This document shows positions 1-10,933 of a stretch of 64,000 bases of DNA, piece after piece. Below the pieces are notes generated by a model. It searched no databases, had not been told where the DNA came from, and was given only the letters and a program-made list of their open reading frames with translations. The stretch is from Cryptomeria japonica. Its lineage: Eukaryota > Streptophyta > Pinopsida > Cupressales > Cupressaceae. Location: NCBI RefSeq assembly GCF_030272615.1, contig NC_081410.1, positions 572,705,241 to 572,769,240 of the forward strand, read 5' to 3'. Position numbers and translations under genes: made by a program. Position 1 is the stretch's first letter. Every line of letters starts with the position of its first letter.

Positions 1-676
1 AGAGGAATAGATGATGTACCAACATCTTGAGCATTAGCTTGAGGACCCTTATTATTTTGGAAATGAGATGAGAGTCCATTCTGAGGGGGATGAGATGTGG
101 AAGGAAGATTAGGATCTTTAGATGGATTGGGATCATGACATGGAGATGAAGGGATACTTTGATCTTGACTATGAGGGGTATCATGAGATGGAGTGGGAGG
201 GGTGATTGGATCATGCAATGGAGGGAGAGGGTTGGATATAGGAATCATATGATCATGAGAGGAAGTGGAGGGGATGGGATCATTAGATGGAGAGGATTCT
301 ATGCTAGAATGCTTTGGAATAAGCTTTTGGCATGTTTGGAGTTGTGGGGATTGTGTGATGGAGGAAGGTATGGAAGCTTTGATATGAGTAGGTGGGGAAA
401 TGGGGGTATCATGAAGTGCAGAGGATTGGGATTTGTTTTGACATGGAGGTGACTAGGGTGGATGGAAGACTTGAGGACACTTGGCCACTTTTCTTCGAGG
501 TGGGGATTTTGTCTCCTTTGCTAGCATGTCTTGGATAAGATTATGGATGATGGATTTGGAGGAAAATATGGGTTTTGGAGGATTAGGATTAGATGGAGGA
601 TTGGGATTGGATGAAGGATTTGGATAATGGATTGGGGAATTAGGATTAATGTTTGGAGGAATATGAAGTAAAGGAT

Positions 677-1110
677 TTAGATAGGGAGTAGAGGTAATGA
701 ATGCATTATAGAAGGATGGGGATTGGGATGTAAATGGGGGGGAGATGAAGGTATATATGCGGATGAGGGATAATATGGAGATATGGATGGGGAATAAGAT
801 GGATTTCCCTTGTCAAAGGTAGAGGAAGGATAAGAGATATGGTATAGATTAGGATTAAGTACAATGTCTTGAGGTGATATGAATGAAGGTATGATAGGTG
901 GATGAGAGATTATGGGATTGACTTGGTAGATAGGTTGAGGTGGTTCATGGTGGTTCATGAACTTCCATGAGCATCTTATTATACCAAGCTTTGAAATTTT
1001 GGATAGTCATGTTGAGAGTGAAGAATTATATTGGAATTGGATGAATATGTTTTGGAGGAGAAAGATTATGAAGATGATGTTAAATAAATGTGAGGATTAG
1101 GACTTGGCTT
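677..1110 (-). pseudogene. Degenerate gag-like N-terminal region of element L
   Basis: The minus strand carries a 93-codon open stretch (677-958) rich in proline, serine, tyrosine and histidine, preceded upstream (about 960-1050) by codons that read like the start of a plant gypsy gag (motif close to MTIQNFKAWYNKM). Proline-rich N-terminal regions are usual in Tat/Athila-type gags, and gypsy copy G in this window has a comparable Pro/Ser-rich segment in its gag at 45899-46699. No zinc finger, protease or RT is visible between here and the window edge. The flanking sequence is purine-rich on the plus strand, so biased composition could produce the same open frame. Low confidence. Confidence 0.3.
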
Positions 1111-1134
1111 GGAATGATGATGGATTAGATTTGA

Positions 1135-1385
1135 TTAGATTTAGATTGGATTTGATTTGATTGGATTTGATTTGATTAGATTGGATTGGATTGGATTAGT
1201 CCTTGGATTAAGACTTGATTTGATTGGATTGGTCCTTGGATTAGGACTTGATTGGATTGGTCCTTGGATTAGGATTTGATTGGATTTAGATTGGGTCCTT
1301 GGATTAGGACTTGATTTTATTGGATTGGGTCCTTGGATTAGGACTTGATTGGATTAGTCCTTGGATTAGGACCTAAATGGGAATT
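1135..1385. repeat. Degenerate tandem repeat, 28-40 bp unit (TCCTTGGATTAGGACTTGAT)
   Basis: At least five imperfect copies of a unit built from TCCTTGGATTAGGACTTGAT followed by a variable number of TGGATT or TTGATT steps. The unit length changes because the short GATTG/GATTT filler expands and contracts. The first part (1135-1200) is almost pure filler. It lies inside element L. Confidence 0.8.
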
Positions 1386-3100
1386 GATGATGAATTTGAT
1401 TTGATCACATTAAAGGATTGGATGATTGCTTGATGGAGGATTGGATAACCGGATTAGAAAAAAGGATGGATTTCATTGATTGGAATTTTGGAGATTTGAT
1501 TGGATTAGAGGGAGAATGATTATGGAAGAATGGATAGATATAAGGAAGAATAAAGGGGGAGGCTACCCAAAGTCAAATGAATGGTTTGGACAAAAATATT
1601 GGTTGAGGAAGGATGATTGTTTGAATGGATGAAAGTGGATTGGGGATTGGAGAATTTCTTGGATAGATAAAAATGGATTAAAGATTTGATGATGACAAGA
1701 TGGAATTTAGAAAGAGGGATGTTTGACTGGTTGTGGGGGATGGACTTGGCAAGAGATGTCAAGTAAAGAAAACACACTAGTCAAAATAAGTTAGACTCAA
1801 AAGACACTCATGATCCTTCACAATATACCCTATGGTGAGAAAAGATAGCAGTCAATGGATCCCAATTGGTTTCCCTGCTACACTTACCCAGAGTAGACAC
1901 TTAGATGCTTGACCCCACTAGCTCCCCTCCACGACACTCACTTCTTTGGGGAAGCCAAGTATCAATTCCCATGAAAAATCATCATGGCAAACTTTGTCTC
2001 TCTACTAAGGGCTGTAAAAATATGGGCGGCTTCAGAGGTCCGACCTCCTACACCAATGACTAGAAGGTTTTTGGCCACTATGCACAAGGTGTTTAATATG
2101 GCTTCCCTTTAGGAGCTACCCTTCATAATTGTGCAAGAGCAATTGAGGCCTATAGCCCAATGAAGCACCAAGAACTTAGTAGTCATGCAAGCATGATTGA
2201 GATCTATAGGATCTTACTAAGCACCCAATGTGAGAGTGAACTCTCATATAGCCCCAACAATTGATTCTTTCAATCTCAATGGCCTATTTATTATAGTGAG
2301 TTGGGAAACCCAGGTCTGGGTGTAATCACTTGGGTCATTCCCCTCTCACCGGCTCTAAGAGAAACTCGGGAGGGCAGGCCCACTAAGGGTAACACAAGTA
2401 ATATTCCTAGAAAAGACCAAAGGGATCTAGATTTATGATTGCCTAGATAGGAAAGAGCATACTCTCCTGCCCTTTGACCCTTCAAGACAAAGAAAACACA
2501 AGATTATTTTACCCCCCAATTAGATCTAGCTACCTAATAAAAGAAACACAATGTTTCCTTGAACCTCTTAGGCAACCTACAAAACCACTTGATTATTACT
2601 TTGAAAATGAAGTCTTCAACAAGTGTCTTGCAAAAGACAAAAGAATGACAAATTTTTTTTTTTTTTAATTTTTGGGAATGAGTAGAAAAACAAGAACAAA
2701 AACTTTTCTACTAAAGAAAAATGTGGATTTGGGGGAAAATTTGATGTGTAATTGGGGTTTGACTAGGTTTTTGACACTTTCTAAGGGATAGGAAAGCATA
2801 ACATGTGGATTTAGAAGTGAGGTGAAGGAATGAAAAAAAATTGTCCAAGAGGGACAAAGGAGCAAAAATTGGAGATAAACACTATGGAAAAAATTGGAGG
2901 TGATTGGATAAAACTAGAAGAAGTTATGGCAAACCCTAAAAACAGAGAAATGTGGGATTTCGGGCTTCAAAAAATGGAATTTGGGATAAGGTCCTCAAGG
3001 AAGGAAATGTAAAAAATGAAATTGTGGGGGATCTAGTGAAGTTTGGATGATAACAGAGTGAAGATAAAGAAGATATGGCCAAAAAATAGAAAAACAATTT
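1386..3100. other. Non-coding stretch of element L, leader or LTR
   Basis: No gene is supported here. The left part is purine-rich. Between 1990 and 2290 two related segments recur (around 2135 and 2190), each with GCAAG, ATTGAG and a CTATAG core, suggesting a small internal duplication. A T run occurs at 2650-2667. The inner edge of the L LTR probably lies in or near this stretch, but no convincing primer-binding site was found. Confidence 0.4.
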
Positions 3101-3104
3101 ACCT

Positions 3105-3640
3105 GATAATTAGCCATCAATCGTGCTAATGCACGGGCGGTTACACTAACAAACAAAGTATTCACATAAAATAGATAGCACAAAAAAAAAGTAGATGCAG
3201 TGATATAAGCAGTCCCACTATTGCACGGGTGCTTGCATCAAAACAACTGGAGTTTGCGCTTGAAAAATTCAAATTCAAATTTTTAACAAAACACTCGCGC
3301 TAGTCGTAGAGCAGTCACGCTGAAAACAAAAAAAAAAAAACTAATCTAGTGTATTTTTAAATTTTTTTATTAGATTTTACAAAACAAAGATAGAAGTGAG
3401 AAAAATGGAAAGAATGAAGAAGAGGAGATAGATGAATTTACATTGCGGTTGCACTAAAGCATTGTGAGGTGCCAAAAAAATTTCAAATTTGATGCAGTCG
3501 CACCGAAGCCATGACAGTCATGCTGATCTAGCAAGAAATCACGCTAATGCACATGCATTCGCGTTGAAGTGTGAATTTGAGAGAAACCTTCACAAAAAAC
3601 TCAAATTTTTTTTGTTAAATTCGGGACGTGGGTCCCACCG
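3105..3640. repeat. Diverged interspersed motif array with locally high CpG
   Basis: Short related phrases recur every 40-100 bp: GCTAATGCACGGGCGG near 3125, TTGCACGGGTGCTTGC near 3222, CGCGCTAGTCGTAGAGC near 3295, GCGGTTGCACTAAAGC near 3444, GCAGTCGCACCGAAGCC near 3494 and CACGCTAATGCACATGC near 3541. They share a core like CGCACTAATGCACGG and are CpG-rich against AT-rich surroundings. The segment lies in the R/U5 or leader part of element L. Confidence 0.55.
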
Positions 3641-4004
3641 GTCATGCCAAAATGAAGAGGGGAAAATGTAGTAAGGTAAGATTAGATGGTTAGTATTCAA
3701 ACAAAGCATTCAAACACATAAAACACAAAGAATAACCATTTATACCTTGCTATTTTACCTCTCCCTCAGATTGAGCTTGATGAAGTGGATGGATGATGAG
3801 GATGTGCCCTTGATGCTCCACTTGATGTGCTCCTTTCTTGATATGGATGTGGATTGATCTCCTTTTCTCAACAATATTAATGGATTTGATAGGATTATTG
3901 AATGTATTTTGGATGGATTTGAATTGAAAGAAAGAAGAGAGAGGAGAAAAGAGCAGCATGACAATGCATGAGAAGTGGATGATTTGCGAGGAGAACAGGC
4001 TCCA

Positions 4005-4011
4005 ATTTATA
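4005..4011 (-). promoter_or_regulatory. Candidate TATA box of the L LTR
   Basis: The minus strand reads TCTATAAATTGGAGCC here, about 590 bp inside the TGTAGATACCC terminus, a normal U3 length. Transcription would start near 3975-3980 and run toward the gag-like region. Seen by motif only. Confidence 0.4.
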
Positions 4012-4602
4012 GATTGGATGAGGCCAATGGAGGGCCAAGATTGATTTGATCATGAAGGGTTGAGATTGATTTGAGATAGAAGACATGGATCAAGGGTACC
4101 TTGGGAAAATAAACAGGAATATTAAATTCCTTGGGAAAAGGGGGGAGAAATTTGAATTTCAAACTTGAGGAATTAAAAATTCTAAAATAAGGATGCATTC
4201 ACGGATTCAAAGAAATTTGAATTTCTTTGAGAGACTCAATGTTAATGTGACATGAGTGGGAATTAAAAATTGATGGATAATGATAAGAATGATTATGAGA
4301 GATTCTAGAAGGATTAATTAGGTTGAGTGGGATTAGGAAAACTGATTTGTAGGAATCACATGACTAGGTTAACTAATTAGAATTAATTAATTGAGTGGGT
4401 TTAGAGGAAATAATTATTGGAGGGGACTTTAGAAGAATAGGGGAATAATTAATTCATTTGATAAATTAATTATTGGACAATAGTGATAGAATTAATTAAA
4501 TTAGATTTAATTGATTCTAAGAGGAATGAGGATAACTTAATTAAATTAATTAATTATGTTGAAAGGCTTAAATTAATTAAATATTAATTTTGGGTATCTA
4601 CA

Positions 4603-5395
4603 ATAACCTCAGTAGAGGATTTAAAAATCCAATCTAATGGATCACCTTGTTAGAGCTTACCTAGTTAGGGGATTTCAATTTTGCTGTAATTGTTAGAAAA
4701 CAATAGGAGTTTGTTAATCTATCTGAATAGCACTACACTTGCCTGATCAGAACCATTTCATGTCCTATCTGCCTTTACTCAAACTGCAGATACATCATCT
4801 GGTTTGACAACCACACACTCAACTAATCTATGCTCACTTTTTACTAACTCATTCAACTAAACAACTTCATCGACCTTATAAACAAATTACTCAGGTTGGT
4901 AACACAACAAAAACCTAATTCTCATAGAGATTACAAAAAAATAGGTTCAAGTATGATCGTTGGGCTACATATAAATCTCTACACATCAATCAAGAAAACC
5001 TTGATCTCTCTTTGATCACTGCTTCATCAAACTTAGTAACTCATCACGTGCTTTGCATTAGATGCAATACATTTTCTCATTCCTTAGACAAAAACTATTA
5101 AAACAACTCGCCAAAATCTCTTGGAATTGTCTTCATACAATAATCATATGTGTCATAATCATTACTGCTCATCATCAGATCATAAACCAATATAACCAAT
5201 TCACCAAACTTAATCGGTTAGGGTTTATCAAAAACAATAGGTAGGGTTTATCGATTACCGGTTCACTCCACAAATTCTTCCTATCGGTTACAATAACAAT
5301 ATTACAACAATATCAACAATATCATTACCGATTAATTGACATCAATGAAAACATAACATATCATTAATGCAATCTTCATGCAAATGCCAAGACAT
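4603..5395 (-). mobile_element. Fragment of LTR family N
   Basis: The sequence matches the right half of the LTR at 44309-45674, for example the shared run TAATGGATCACCTTGTTAGA, the same order of motifs, and the same terminus (CATTAATGCAATCTTCATGC, then a CCAACA-like end). The U5 half is missing: element L begins exactly where it should continue. Minus orientation, judged from family N. The box ATTGACATCAATGA typical of these LTR starts is at about 5337-5350. Confidence 0.75.
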
Positions 5396-5746
5396 TTTTA
5401 TTTGTAATCACTATGTAATATTGTGTAAGTTAGTGAGACTTCTATTTGAGCAGTGAGCTCTAGGCAGTTGGTCTAATTGCATGTGCAATCCCCTCTATGT
5501 AATATTTGTATACCTTGATCAAGTATATATATATTATATTGTGGGTATTAGCGCCACTGTGGTTTTTCCCTTTGTCAAGTTTTCCGTGTATAAATATCTG
5601 TGTTATGGTTGTGCTTCTTTATGTGTTATTTAGTTTATGCACTTTAATTTTATTTACTGTTAACTGGTTCATAAGAAATAAGTTTTGAATTATATTTACT
5701 GGTAGAACACTGATTCACCCCCCTCTTAGTGTTTTTGGATTCCAAT
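5396..5746 (+). mobile_element. Element B, remnant of the 5' LTR (R/U5)
   Basis: This is the downstream part of a plus-strand copia LTR. It contains TTAGTGAGACTTC (shared with the C LTR at about 18400), the CTGTGGTTTTTCCC module near 5560, and the terminal hairpin AACACTGA...TTAGTGTT at 5706-5733, ending in CCAATA (expected CCAACA). The upstream U3 is missing. The primer site just after it (TTTTGGCTTTTGAGC) is too mutated to call alone, but a gag frame follows 20 bp later. Confidence 0.65.
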
Positions 5747-5767
5747 AGATTTTGGCTTTTGAGCACA

Positions 5768-7735
5768 ATGGTTAATTTTGAGGCAATCCCTGCACCTATG
5801 TTTAATGGTTCAAACTATGTCACTTAGAGTGCAAGAATGGAAGTCTATTTGTCTACTCTAGGCTATGATGTTTGGATGTGAGTTATAAATGGTTACTCTG
5901 CACCTTCTATCCCTCCAACCGATCCTGATGCAAAAAGAAGATATATTGCAATGTAGAAGCCATGAAGGTTATATTTAGTGAGTTGCCTGATATTGTATCT
6001 ACAGAGGTTGATAGATGCAAATATGGAAAGAGCTTATGGGATAGATTGAAGAAACTCTATGGAAATGAGCCTACCACTGTTGGATTAGATTGTGAAAGCA
6101 AGAAGAACAATGAAACAAAAAAATGTGTAAATGATAAAGGTAGATTAGTCAGTACATGTATTGAAGATGATGATAAATCACATTCATTCATGGGACAAGA
6201 ATCTTCAAATGTACAGAAACATCTAGCTGTGATAGTGCTTCTCAATCTAGCAGGTAGGATCTTTTTGGCAGTGATGAAGAGGAAGAAAAAACTAAAGCTG
6301 AAGTTGATCTTAAAGGTGAGTTAATAAGTTCTCTTGAAGAGATGAAAAAATGTTAGGAAATAATATAAATGCTACAAAAAATCAGTCCAAGAAGAATGTG
6401 AGCAGCTGAGAAAATGTCTTGAAGATTCCAATGAGAATATCAACATGTTGAAAACTCAACTAGAAGAAGCCAAAGGGATGTGTGAAGGTATAAAATCAGA
6501 TTTTGATGCCAAGAAGAGAAGGTGTGAAGAGTTACAGACATAAGTGGAGACAAAAAGAAAGGAGTGTAAGAACTTAAAAGATGAAATTCCAAAGCTCACA
6601 AAAGAGTTTGAGAGCTATAATGATGAACTCAAACTAAGGAAGAAGTATGATGGTGGCACCAAAGCACTGGATGAAATGTTGAGTAAACAAAAGCACTCTA
6701 AGGATACCGAAGGTTTTGGATATAATGTTGGTAAATGCTCTACGATCAAGGACTCAACAAACAAGGAGATACACTTTGTTTGTTCAAGTGATAATGGTGG
6801 TGGACAAACTTTCACAATAATAAATTCTCCAGGAAAGAAAATTGATGTGACTACTACATCTGAAAAACTTGAAGATGTAGACTATTGCAATAAAGATGTT
6901 TAATGATGATAAAAAAGGTAAAGGCAAGTTAAATGGAGATGGCCTCATTAGAAATGAGAACACAAAAAGGAGACATAGAAGACCAAGAAATATTGTTTCT
7001 CAGAAGGATAAACAAAGTTTGAGACAAAAAGGGTTAGGAGGAATGATGGCAGCAAATAAACAGTCCAAGATTAACCATTGAGATATGAGAAGAAGTGGAA
7101 CAAATAAACCTGTAAGATCTCCACATGCTTGGCAAAACAAATTTGTAAGTTATAAGTCATCCTTCTTTGGCTACTATTTTTCTTGCAAAGGTTATGGTCA
7201 TAGAGAAAGTGAATGTAGGAATAGGTTTATGAGAAATCTAGGTGCATACGAGCATAAGATGTCAAATGGTAGATTTATGTATAGATCAGCTCCAAAGTAT
7301 GGGAGCAATTATTTTTTTGTTGTCCTAGGTGATAGGAAGGTAGTTTGTTATAGTTGCAATAAAATGGGTCATAGAAGTCATGAATGTAGAAGAAAATCAT
7401 TTTAGTCTCATAACAGCTCCTACACCTCCTCCTACAATAAAAATGTAATAAATAACTATCATGGTCATCTTGTAAGACAAGTTCCTACATGGAACAAAGT
7501 AAGAAATGTTCCTAGAGTGTCAAGAAATCAATTTATTCCATCGAATAGTAACAATAGAATGATTGGGAGAAGGAGAACAAATCGGTCTAATAGATATCCC
7601 TCTACTCCTCTATTTGTTAAAAACACAGTTTGCTACAACTGCAACAAATTTGGACACACTATAAAGTTTTGTAGATCAAAGGTATTCAATCAAAGGAAAA
7701 TGATGAATTGTTGCTTCAAATGCTGCAAATGAAAG
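5768..7735 (+). pseudogene. SIRE-like copia gag of element B, broken
   Basis: The frame starts at ATG 5768 with an N-terminal segment (FNGSNY, then MEVYLSTLGYDVW) typical of the DUF4219/UBN2 region of plant copia gags. It continues at 5962-6324 with KSLWDRLKKLYGNEPTTVG. A coiled coil follows (6390-6900), ending in the SIRE-type hallmark LDEMLSKQ...GFGYN at about 6670-6730. Three CCHC zinc knuckles come next: a broken one near 7180-7215 (first Cys lost), CYSCNKMGHRSHEC near 7347-7390, and CYNCNKFGHTIKFC near 7630-7672. Several frameshifts and stops make it inactive. Gag forms the virus-like particle and binds RNA. The same family is seen inverted in fragment D at 23065-23661. No pol follows. 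Confidence 0.75.
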
Positions 7736-7858
7736 AAAAAGAGAGATCAAACAAGTTTGGAGAAGAAAACAAGAGGATATGGCCATTGGTAGATATTGTA
7801 CATTCAATGCACAAGTAATATCTTCTAAGGCTTAAAGGAGATGCAAAATTTAAGGGGG

Positions 7859-7863
7859 AGCTA
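7859..7863. repeat. Target-site duplication of element A (left)
   Basis: AGCTA directly left of the A LTR, identical to 14582-14586 directly right of it. This proves the outer borders of A and that it landed in B. Confidence 0.95.
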
Positions 7864-8923
7864 TGTTAGGTCCCAGAGACAACTGAGATGGTGGGGGTGA
7901 ATCAGTTGTCAAATAAATTCAATCAAAATCAACTTAACCAACTTTAATGCTTAATACTAGTAAACCAGACTTTTATGCTGATAGACAATTTTATTAGTTA
8001 ATTGCAATACCGGTAAAGATTAATGCATGAAACAAAAAGACAATAACATCCACAACACATAACACCAATATTTGTATGTGGAAACCCTGTAAGGGGAAAA
8101 ACCATAGTGGGAAACCTTACCCACAATCAGATGATACTACTACAGATAGTATGTGTATACAAATGGGGTCTGCACATGCAGAAAGGCCAAGCACCTAGAG
8201 CTCACTGCTCAAACAAAAATAGGAGTCACAATGACTAAAATTGAATGGTTAAATCCAATAAGAATGTAATGCTCAAATTAGCATCTTTCTATGCTAGATT
8301 CGGTATCGGTGTAGTTCTGATTGTCTTCACAAAAACCTTGCTTTACCTTCAAATGATGTCTATGTGTATAACTCTACTTATTCTTGCATATACCTTCTTA
8401 CAATTCCTTATCCTTATCGCATATCGATCTTACAAATAAGATCTTACATATATACCATAACCTAAGACCAATTTTAGTAGGTCACCTACTAAAAGATATT
8501 ACAATAAAACATTTTACAAGCAAATCAATAACCGATGCAATAACCAATTCAACATGTCAGCTTGATGCATTTAAAATAACAACAAAATCATCTCCAAAGC
8601 ATGTCGTGCTGATCTGGAAAAGATAAGCCTGTCAGTGCTTATCCTGGACCTAGTTGCCGGTAACAACAAATATGCAATTATGAATATACCAATGAACAAA
8701 TCTCCAAGACAAATTGTCCAAATGATGTTTTCAACATAACCAGGTGTTTTCCATATCATTCCAAGTGCCGGTGAACATTATATCATGTCAGTGTACCAGA
8801 TACTAGTGACTATGCATAAGTCACTTGCTTGCCGGTGAACATTGTCGATTCTTCAAAGTGCCAGAGTTGATAAGTGTTAGTAGGTGTTGACATCAATGAC
8901 AAAACCATACCAAAATACCAACA
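7864..8923 (-). repeat. 3' LTR of element A
   Basis: Starts TGTTAGGTCCCAGAG and ends ATACCAACA. It contains the U5 hairpin (7878-7910), the GGGGAAAAACC module (8094-8120), the palindrome GATCTTACAAATAAGATC (8426-8443) and the box TTGACATCAATGAC (8888-8901). It pairs with 13518-14581. Confidence 0.95.
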
Positions 8924-8935
8924 ATCTCTCCCTTT
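8924..8935 (-). promoter_or_regulatory. Polypurine tract of element A
   Basis: On the minus strand AAAGGGAGAGAT directly precedes the 3' LTR, primed by an upstream TGCCATCAATGCC. It primes plus-strand DNA synthesis in this class of element. Confidence 0.85.
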
Positions 8936-9310
8936 GGCATTGATGGCATTAGAAGATGGAAAAATCATTAAAGTGCCAAAACAGAAATGCCAAATACCAA
9001 AAACCAACAATCTCCCAAAAGAGATCATAACCAAAAATAAAAAATTTAGATATAGAGAGTAATCTATCATCTCAAAGTATTAATCTTTCTCCCAAATGAA
9101 TAATCTCTCCCCAAAAGATAATGTGTTTTTCCATAGATATATCTTCCCCTTTGACATCAAATGCCAAAGCGAATACAAAACTAGGTTCAAATAAAAAATA
9201 CCAACCAATTCAGTATACCAACTACTCCCCCTGAGAAGTAGCTTCCTCATCAAAGTCAGAGTAAAAGATTTCTCTATTAATTATGTCGGTTGATGACAAA
9301 CATCAACTGT

Positions 9311-10144
9311 CTAAGTCTTTACTGGTGGGGGTATGATCCCAAGCTAGTCTCTAAGATATTCAAAGGTCTCCTTAGGCAGAGGTTTAGTGAAAATATGTAC
9401 AATCTGCTCTTTAGTATTCACATAAACCAGTTTTACTTCTTTTGCTTCAACATTCTCTTTCTTAAAATTTAGTTTGATAGAAATATGTTTGGTTTTAGAA
9501 TGTAATACCGAATTCTTAGATATATCAATTGTTGCAGTGTTATCACAATATATAGTTATAGGTTCCTTGCATTTTACCTTTATGTCCTTTAACATTTTCT
9601 TAAGCCATAATATATGTGTACAGTTAGTTGTTGCTGCAACATATTCTGATTCTGCTGTTGATAACGATGTACAACTTTGTTTCTTACTCAACCAAGAAAT
9701 TAATCTACTGCCAAGAAAAAATGTTCCATCAGTGGTGCTTTTTCTATCATCCACATCTCCTGCCCAATTTGCATCTGTGTATGCACATAATTCAAAGTTT
9801 TCATCTTTAGGATACCATAAACCAAGATTTTTAGTGCCTTGTAAGTACCGAAAAATCTTTTTTACTGCTAATTCATGATTTTCTCTAGGATTACTCTGAA
9901 ATCTAGAAACAATACATATTGCATTCATAATATCAGGTCTGGTTTGTGTTAAATACAATAAACCTCCTATCATAGATTTGTACCTAGTTGGATTAACAGG
10001 TGTAGATTCATCCCTTAGTTATAATTTGTCATTTGTAGTCATAGGTGTGCTTGCCAGTTTAGAGTTTTCCATCCCAAATTTCTTTAGTAACTCCTTTAAG
10101 TACTTGGATTGACTCAAGAATATACCTTTATTAATCTATGAAAT
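9311..10144 (-). pseudogene. RNase H domain of element A pol
   Basis: Open from 9973 to 9344. It begins at MIGGLLYLTQTRPDI, the usual end of the copia RT region, then the RNase H core: Asp in YTDANWAGD, Glu in STAESEYVA and Asp in YCDN. The C-terminal phrase TKPLPKETF is standard for copia RNase H. A stop replaces a codon right after FEYLRD; the expected end of the polyprotein is near 9311. The link to the RT part (9974-10144) is out of frame. RNase H removes the RNA strand of the RNA:DNA hybrid during reverse transcription. The three catalytic acidic residues are present, so the domain was lost by frame damage elsewhere. Confidence 0.9.
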
Positions 10145-10933
10145 CTACAATCCTAAAAAGAATTTTATTTCTCCAATCATAGACATTTCAAATTCTTGTT
10201 GCATTTCAATAGAAAAGTCTTTACATAATCTATCTTCTCCAAAGATTATACCATCAACAAAAACTTCTATAACCAAGATGTCATCATTAGTCACTTTATA
10301 GTATAAGTTGATGTCAGCATTACCTTTAGAAAATCCATTCTTCAAAAGATACTTATCCAATCTAGCATACCAAGCTCTTGGAGCTTGTTTCAACCCATAC
10401 AAAGCTTTTCTTAACTTGCAAACCATATCTTTGTTATCTATCAAAGAAAATCCATCAAGTTGCTCAATGTAAAATTCTTCTTCAAGATCTCCATTCAGAA
10501 ATGCACATTTAATATCCATTTGATATACTTTGTAGCTCTTGTGTGCTGCAAAAGCCAAGAATAATCTGACTACCTTAATTCTAGCTACTGGTGCAAAGGT
10601 TTCATTATAATCAATTCCTTCTTTTTGAGAATATCCCTTACACACTAGTCTTGCTTTATTTCTGATTACTTTACCATCTTCATTTATTTTATTTTTGAAT
10701 ACCCATTTAGTTCCAATCACATTTTTGTCTTTAGGCCGGGGAACTAATGTCCATGTGTTATTCTTCTCAATTTGCTCTAATTCTTCTTCCATAGCTTTAA
10801 TACAATGTTTATCTTCACATGCCTCATTAATTGATGATGGTACAATTTGAGAAATAAGACATACCTCTTCATTTGTCATTCTTCCTCTTGTCATAACTCC
10901 TTTATACTTGTTTCCAATTGTCTGATTCTTCAA
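10145..10933 (-). pseudogene. Reverse transcriptase domain of element A, catalytic motif damaged
   Basis: An open frame of 262 codons covers the copia [47 protein letters not shown] and [12 protein letters not shown] are all present. The catalytic box that should read FVDD is FVDG (about 10240-10255), so the second metal-binding Asp is gone and the enzyme should be dead even if expressed. In sister element E the same box is intact (FVDDIIFGG). The domain copies the RNA genome into DNA. Upstream it joins the integrase C-terminal region through a frameshift near 10915. Confidence 0.9.

Larger units (their letters stand above)
1..4602 (-). mobile_element. Element L: 5' part of a gypsy-like LTR retrotransposon, cut by the window edge
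   Basis: Read on the minus strand, the block starts at 4602 with TGTAGATACCC, a TG terminus like that of plant gypsy LTRs, runs through an AT-rich U3 with a TATA box at 4005-4011, and leads to a proline-rich gag-like reading frame near 677-1110. The outer end abuts a fragment of LTR family N at 4603, so L probably inserted into that LTR. The inner LTR boundary and primer site could not be fixed: they lie somewhere between about 1400 and 3700. The other LTR and the rest of the element are outside the window, so the TSD cannot be tested. Assignment to gypsy rests on the terminus and the weak gag resemblance. Confidence 0.5.
5747..7863 (+). mobile_element. Element B internal region, first part
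   Basis: This holds the B gag (5768-7735) and a short tail to a polypurine run ending AGCTA at 7863. Copia element A inserted here and duplicated AGCTA. Element B resumes at 14587. Adding both parts, only about 1.3 kb separates the gag end from the 3' polypurine tract, so there is no room for pol. Confidence 0.75.

Noticed and set aside
159-452. 97-codon plus-strand open frame rich in Gly, Arg and Trp
   Set aside because: Purine-biased sequence gives open frames easily. The minus strand reads more like a proline-rich gag.
1135-1385. CRISPR-like or satellite array
   Set aside because: Units vary in length and have no unique spacers; a short degenerate repeat inside a retroelement of plant DNA.
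2650-2667. T run as a poly(A) tail of a retroposed gene (minus strand)
   Set aside because: No coding remnant or target duplication next to it; short A/T runs are common in this window.
9474-9878. 134-codon plus-strand open frame, with a near-copy at 32621-33025
   Set aside because: Antisense of the RNase H domain in A and E. The similarity between them follows from the sense strand.
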